Shown: one piece after another, positions 5,361 to 8,867 of the stretch
How the letters are laid out: each line of letters starts with the position of its first letter
Numbering within the stretch: position 1 is the first letter of the stretch
From: Chromatiales bacterium
GTDB taxonomy: Bacteria; Pseudomonadota; Gammaproteobacteria; UBA6429; Thiohalophilaceae
DNA length: 8,867 nt
Direction: 5' to 3'
NCBI GenBank assembly: GCA_027057985.1
Contig: JALUTJ010000415.1
Coordinates: forward strand, 1-8,867
The notes under the pieces: generated by a model
The model's input: the letters and a program-made list of their open reading frames with translations, nothing else
Told to the model about the DNA's origin: nothing
Database searches by the model: none
Position numbers and translations under genes: made by a program

Positions 5361-7436
5361 TTATTCTTCAAACTCGTACCGTAGTTCGCTATCGGGCTCC
5401 TGCAGGAAATGTCCCTGGATAAAGGCAACACTGCTTTGCCACAGCAGAGCCATGCTGTTGGCATCTTCAACAAAGGCCGCGATTGCCATTACATTGCGAT
5501 CAGTGGCTTCTTCGGCAATTTCCTTGAGTTTTTCCTGGTTTTCGATATTGTCCTTGAGATTTGCCGCCAGCGAGGCATCGATTTTGATGTAGTTGACATC
5601 AAGATGTTTGAGTGACTGGAAGGTATTCTGTTCAGTACCAAAGTTCTCCAGCGCGACGCGGCAATTGATTGAGCGTAGTCCCTGCATAGTGACCTTTGCC
5701 TGTTTCAGGTAATTCAGGGCCGTGGCTTCGCTGACCATAAAGACGAGACTGTCTGCATCCAGCTGCAGGGATTTGATACGTTCTGTTACCCAGGGTAGAA
5801 AGTCCATGTCGGTTAAGGAGCCAGCAGAAAGTTTGACAAAGAAGCGCGTTGGCTGTCCTTTTTTCATCTGTTCTGCCAGTAACATAAAGACATGGGCAAT
5901 GACCCAGCGATCAATATAATGGAGCAGGTTCATTTTTTCTGCAGCAGGCATGAATTCAGCCGGTAAAATATCTTCACCGTTTTCATCTCTCATTCGCACC
6001 AGAACTTCGTAGTGCGCACCGGGTTCACCTCGCAGGCTGACGATGGGCTGGTATAGCAGATGGAATTTGTTTTCCTTAAGTGCCATTTTGATCTTGTTGG
6101 CCCAGACGGCATACTGTTCCTGCTCAGCCAGCTCTTCAATCGCCGGGTTGAAGGTGTTGAACTGGTTGCCCCCCTGTTTTTCTGCAGTCTTCGCCCCTTT
6201 CTCGGCACGCTCAAGAATATCATGCAGGTTGGAAGTGGTTTCATTAATACTGGTAATACCAATACTACAGGTTGTTGTCACCGAGACTTTATTGACTTCG
6301 GATATATGGTGACTCACGATTTTGCAGACACCATCAGCAATTTTTTCAGTCTGTTTCTGGTCTGCATTATTGAGTAGCAGGGTGAAGACAGCACCTTCAA
6401 AACGCGCGAGTAAACCAAGGTTGCCAATTTTTTCCTTGAGTATCTTCGCGATATCGGCAAGAATATGATCGCGTCCCGAGATGCCAACCGTGTTTTTGAT
6501 ATCTTCGTACTTATCGAGGCTAATATAAAGCAGGGCACCTTTGTCCTTGCCATCAACAGCACGGGAGATGAGCTTGTCGGCCTGTTCGATGAAGTAGGTG
6601 TGATTATAGAGACCGGTTAATAGATCCTGTTTACTGAGTACATTAAGCTGTTGTTCGAGTTCCTTACTGTTGGCCTGATCCCGGATAATAATCTGGCTGC
6701 AGGATTCACCTTCCATACTGGCATTGGAAAACTCCATGGTGATATTAAAGGTTTTACCGCCAGTGTCCTGGCCAACCACATCCAGGGTATCATCGGTAAT
6801 CTGTCCCTTGGCATAACCGCGCAGGAACTCTTTGAGTTTGGCATGTTCTTCACTCGCAACCATATCAAGAATTGGCATGCCTTCAATGTCTTCGAGGGTG
6901 TCATAGCCAAACATCTTCAGGTAAGCATTATTGGCATAGATATGGGCACCATCATGTACGTAGGCAATGGCATCTCGTGAACTGTCTATCAGGTTACGAG
7001 TTCGTTTTTCGGTTTCATGCAGTAATTTTTCATTTCGACGCAGGGCACGGCGATTTTGCAGGTCTTCGAGTTCTCGTTTGACGATAAAACGCAGCCGATC
7101 GGTCTGGTCGCTGGCGACGGCATCTCGGGCGCCAATATTAAGAACATCGATTGCCGTAGCTTCCTGGCTTTTCGGGGTAATAACGATAAGCGGGATATCC
7201 CGGCCGGATTTTTTCAGCACTTCCATGGCCTGGCGAGCATTAAAGATAGGCAGGGTTTGTTTCGCGAGAATCATATCGAGTGGATTTTCTTCAATCGCGG
7301 TTTCCATGTCCTCATCATCTTCAACCCGTATATCACGTACAATAAATCCGGCTTTTCGCAGGACATTGATAAGGACTTCCGCTTCTTCAGATGAGTCAAA
7401 AATGGTTAAAACGCGTAACAGGTTCTCGTTACTCAC
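5361..7436 (-). CDS. fimX: FimX-like REC-PAS-GGDEF-EAL c-di-GMP receptor with degenerate catalytic motifs
   Basis: The 691-residue protein has the order and length of Pseudomonas FimX, a polar protein needed for type IV pilus assembly and twitching. Domains: REC-like (about 1-125), PAS (143-255), GGDEF (265-425) and EAL (440-691). All enzymatic signatures are altered. The REC phosphoacceptor position appears to be K59 (LDMILAK). The GGDEF signature is E-G-A-V-F (347-351). EAL is E-V-L (477-479), as in FimX. The DDFG motif is E-N-F-G (597-600), and the EGVET position reads A-F-V-E-D. QPIVSL (463-468) and YIKID (616-620) remain. It should therefore bind c-di-GMP in the EAL domain without making or cleaving it; this is inferred from FimX biochemistry. 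The GTG start is fixed by AGGGA six bases upstream. The PilZ-like gene lies 123 bases upstream on the same strand; a separate promoter candidate lies between. Confidence 0.88.
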   Translation of the reverse strand: MSNENLLRVLTIFDSSEEAEVLINVLRKAGFIVRDIRVEDDEDMETAIEENPLDMILAKQTLPIFNARQAMEVLKKSGRDIPLIVITPKSQEATAIDVLNIGARDAVASDQTDRLRFIVKRELEDLQNRRALRRNEKLLHETEKRTRNLIDSSRDAIAYVHDGAHIYANNAYLKMFGYDTLEDIEGMPILDMVASEEHAKLKEFLRGYAKGQITDDTLDVVGQDTGGKTFNITMEFSNASMEGESCSQIIIRDQANSKELEQQLNVLSKQDLLTGLYNHTYFIEQADKLISRAVDGKDKGALLYISLDKYEDIKNTVGISGRDHILADIAKILKEKIGNLGLLARFEGAVFTLLLNNADQKQTEKIADGVCKIVSHHISEVNKVSVTTTCSIGITSINETTSNLHDILERAEKGAKTAEKQGGNQFNTFNPAIEELAEQEQYAVWANKIKMALKENKFHLLYQPIVSLRGEPGAHYEVLVRMRDENGEDILPAEFMPAAEKMNLLHYIDRWVIAHVFMLLAEQMKKGQPTRFFVKLSAGSLTDMDFLPWVTERIKSLQLDADSLVFMVSEATALNYLKQAKVTMQGLRSINCRVALENFGTEQNTFQSLKHLDVNYIKIDASLAANLKDNIENQEKLKEIAEEATDRNVMAIAAFVEDANSMALLWQSSVAFIQGHFLQEPDSELRYEFEE

Positions 7437-7442
7437 TCTACT

Positions 7443-7447
7443 TCCCT
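7443..7447 (-). promoter_or_regulatory. Ribosome binding site fixing the GTG start of fimX
   Basis: Minus-strand AGGGA is six bases from the GTG at 7436-7434. This supports that non-ATG start and gives the N-terminus MSNENLLRVLTIFD, which opens directly into the first strand of the REC-like domain. Confidence 0.65.
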
Positions 7448-7480
7448 ATTGTTCTTGTTTTGGCAATTTTTCTGGGCGCT

Positions 7481-7509
7481 ATTATGCTTTTAACTATATC
7501 GGCATGCAA
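7481..7509 (-). promoter_or_regulatory. Candidate sigma-70 promoter for fimX
   Basis: On the minus strand TTGCAT (7509-7504) and CATAAT (7486-7481) are separated by exactly 17 bases. The -10 matches the consensus at five of six positions; the -35 keeps TTG only. Transcription would begin near 7474, giving a leader of about 38 bases. This would let fimX be expressed apart from the PilZ-like gene upstream. Confidence 0.42.
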
Positions 7510-7559
7510 ATGATGGACTTAAACCATTTTATTCATAAATGACTGTAATAGCGAATGAT

Positions 7560-8867
7560 TTAGATAGAGGACCAGATCTGGGTGAAATCACCAGAATCTT
7601 CGTGTTTGGCCGGTTCAGCCTGTTTTTCTTTTTCCAGCAGGGTGTACTCAAACTGGGCAAATAAACCGGTATTTTGCAGGGGCTTGCCGAGAACCGCAGG
7701 CACTTTTTTGCCAAGCATGTCGATAATAATCTTATTACCCTCACGCCATGGAACCGGGTTAATGATCAGGCTGGCAGGCTGCTTGAGATTTTTCAGTTCC
7801 GGTAGCATCAGGCTGCGTTGTAATGGCGCATTGGGTGTGCTCATGGCGCGGATACCGACCGCCGCCGCATTGGGGTTGAGAATCTCGATGCCCATTTGCA
7901 GACTATTATCCTTGCTGTATTTCAGCCAGCGAATGGCACCGATACTCCATTTACCGGCATGGCCATTGGGCTTACGGTGAATGCTGATCAACTCACCGAC
8001 CTGGGCCTTGTTATTGAATTCCCGATCGTTATTGATCATCATACCCTTGATACTTTCATTCACCACCAGCCAGTTATCGGCATGGTAGCGGGGCGGGGAT
8101 GCCGTTTTCTTTTCTGCCGCCGGGGCAGATGCCGGTTGCAGGCTGAGTTCCTGTTCGACCAGCGGTTCCAGACCGGGCAGTTCACTGGGATAAATCAGTC
8201 CCCAGACATCATCCTGGTTCTTTTCGACTTCCTCGCGTTTGATACGAATCTCGGTGCTCTCAAAATGTGCGCGATCGGCATATTTGTTACTGTACTGCCC
8301 GTCTTCCTGGGAGTGAGCCTGGCGCAGGATGAATTCATGCGCTGCATTGAGGCCAATGGTGATCTTGATTTGCTCGTGTTTCTCTTTTCTCGGGAAGAAA
8401 CGCTTGCTGATCATGCCCCAGGCCACCAGTAGTCGTTCCAGCAGGTTATGAGGCAGGGCAGGGTTCATAACATCGAGCGTGGTGATGGTTGATGCACCGG
8501 TATCGGTGGTGGTCTCGAGTTCATGTTGCAGCTTCTCCGAGAGATGGAAAGTTTCGATCACGCGCAACTGTGCTATGTCCAGTTGTTCGGTGGCATTGGC
8601 CAATGACAACGCCATGGGCGCATGCGCTTCCGCCAGGTTATCGATAAACTTGTTGCTACCGGTTTCTTCGGGCTGTAATGGACGGATAATGGGCTTGTCC
8701 AGCCAGCGTTCCAGCGCATCATAGACCTTGCCAGCTTCACCCTTGCGGAGATGATAGGGCGAGGCCAGCGCCAGTAATAAAATCCGGGCATACTCGGTGG
8801 CCAGCGAGGTTTTCTCGGTAAACGGATGCTGCTCATCACGGATTTTCCGTTTCAATAATTTCTTTTT
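7560..8867 (-). CDS. PilZ-like domain protein, N-terminus outside the window
   Basis: The frame stays open to the right edge. The only start near it is TTG at 8855-8853, with no ribosome binding site, and sense codons (KKKLL) continue upstream, so the gene is probably partial. Residue numbers here count from that TTG. The N-terminal half is helical (LLLALASPYHLRKGEAGKVYDALERWL, 26-52 in two parts), a pattern I recall from larger proteobacterial proteins of poorly known function. A low-complexity linker (about 236-255) follows. The C-terminal part looks like a divergent PilZ domain: NESIKG (266-271) fits the N-x-S-x-x-G motif, and GAIRWLKYSKDN followed by GIEIL (306-325) fits the later strands. 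No clear RxxxR was found, so c-di-GMP binding is uncertain. Its place just before fimX suggests a shared signalling role. In Xanthomonas FimX acts through a PilZ protein, but that one is a small single-domain protein, unlike this. Confidence 0.72.
   Translation of the reverse strand, partial: KKKLLKRKIRDEQHPFTEKTSLATEYARILLLALASPYHLRKGEAGKVYDALERWLDKPIIRPLQPEETGSNKFIDNLAEAHAPMALSLANATEQLDIAQLRVIETFHLSEKLQHELETTTDTGASTITTLDVMNPALPHNLLERLLVAWGMISKRFFPRKEKHEQIKITIGLNAAHEFILRQAHSQEDGQYSNKYADRAHFESTEIRIKREEVEKNQDDVWGLIYPSELPGLEPLVEQELSLQPASAPAAEKKTASPPRYHADNWLVVNESIKGMMINNDREFNNKAQVGELISIHRKPNGHAGKWSIGAIRWLKYSKDNSLQMGIEILNPNAAAVGIRAMSTPNAPLQRSLMLPELKNLKQPASLIINPVPWREGNKIIIDMLGKKVPAVLGKPLQNTGLFAQFEYTLLEKEKQAEPAKHEDSGDFTQIWSSI

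Noticed and set aside
6967..7542. 191-residue Ser/Arg-rich plus-strand frame opposite the 5' end of fimX
   Set aside because: Its composition is that of an antisense shadow, and the minus strand encodes a recognisable REC-PAS region.
7437..7559. Terminator between the PilZ-like gene and fimX
   Set aside because: Only weak AT-rich pairings were found (for example ATGG/CCAT at about 7513-7527), with no GC stem and T tract.

Overview
The window looks like ordinary chromosome from a gammaproteobacterium of moderate GC. The protein types point that way: a FimX-type REC-PAS-GGDEF-EAL protein, an HtpX-type membrane protease with the REYxAD signature, a lipoprotein with a standard lipobox, and a class III cyclase with a HAMP linker. 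I cannot name a genus from sequence alone. No rRNA, tRNA, CRISPR array, transposase, integrase or phage gene was seen.

Layout. Positions 1-245 carry no large gene. They hold an imperfect palindrome with internal hairpins (1-82), a possible 33-residue ORF on the minus strand with a strong ribosome binding site, two tandem 9-nt units and a GC-rich hairpin. On the minus strand, 2827 down to 246, an inner-membrane adenylate cyclase is followed by a helical-repeat lipoprotein, with stop and start overlapping in TAATG. A 224-bp spacer separates this pair from two plus-strand genes, an HtpX-like protease and a DUF1015 protein. These converge at about 5287-5360 on a minus-strand gene for a FimX-like c-di-GMP protein with degenerate catalytic motifs. 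Upstream of fimX on the same strand is a protein with a PilZ-like C-terminal part, cut by the right edge of the window.

How the genes may work together. Two second messengers are represented: cAMP (the cyclase, whose active-site residues look intact) and c-di-GMP (the FimX-like protein, predicted to bind rather than make or degrade it, next to a PilZ-like protein). In Pseudomonas and Xanthomonas both messengers feed into type IV pilus function, so surface motility or attachment control is a reasonable theme. No pilus structural gene is present to confirm it. The HtpX/DUF1015 pair appears unrelated: membrane protein quality control beside a protein of unknown function.

I found no convincing new multi-gene system. 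The observations most worth checking are the left-edge repeat and small ORF, the fimX/PilZ-like pair, the coupled cyclase/lipoprotein pair, and the 9-nt periodic tracts just past the ends of two minus-strand genes.
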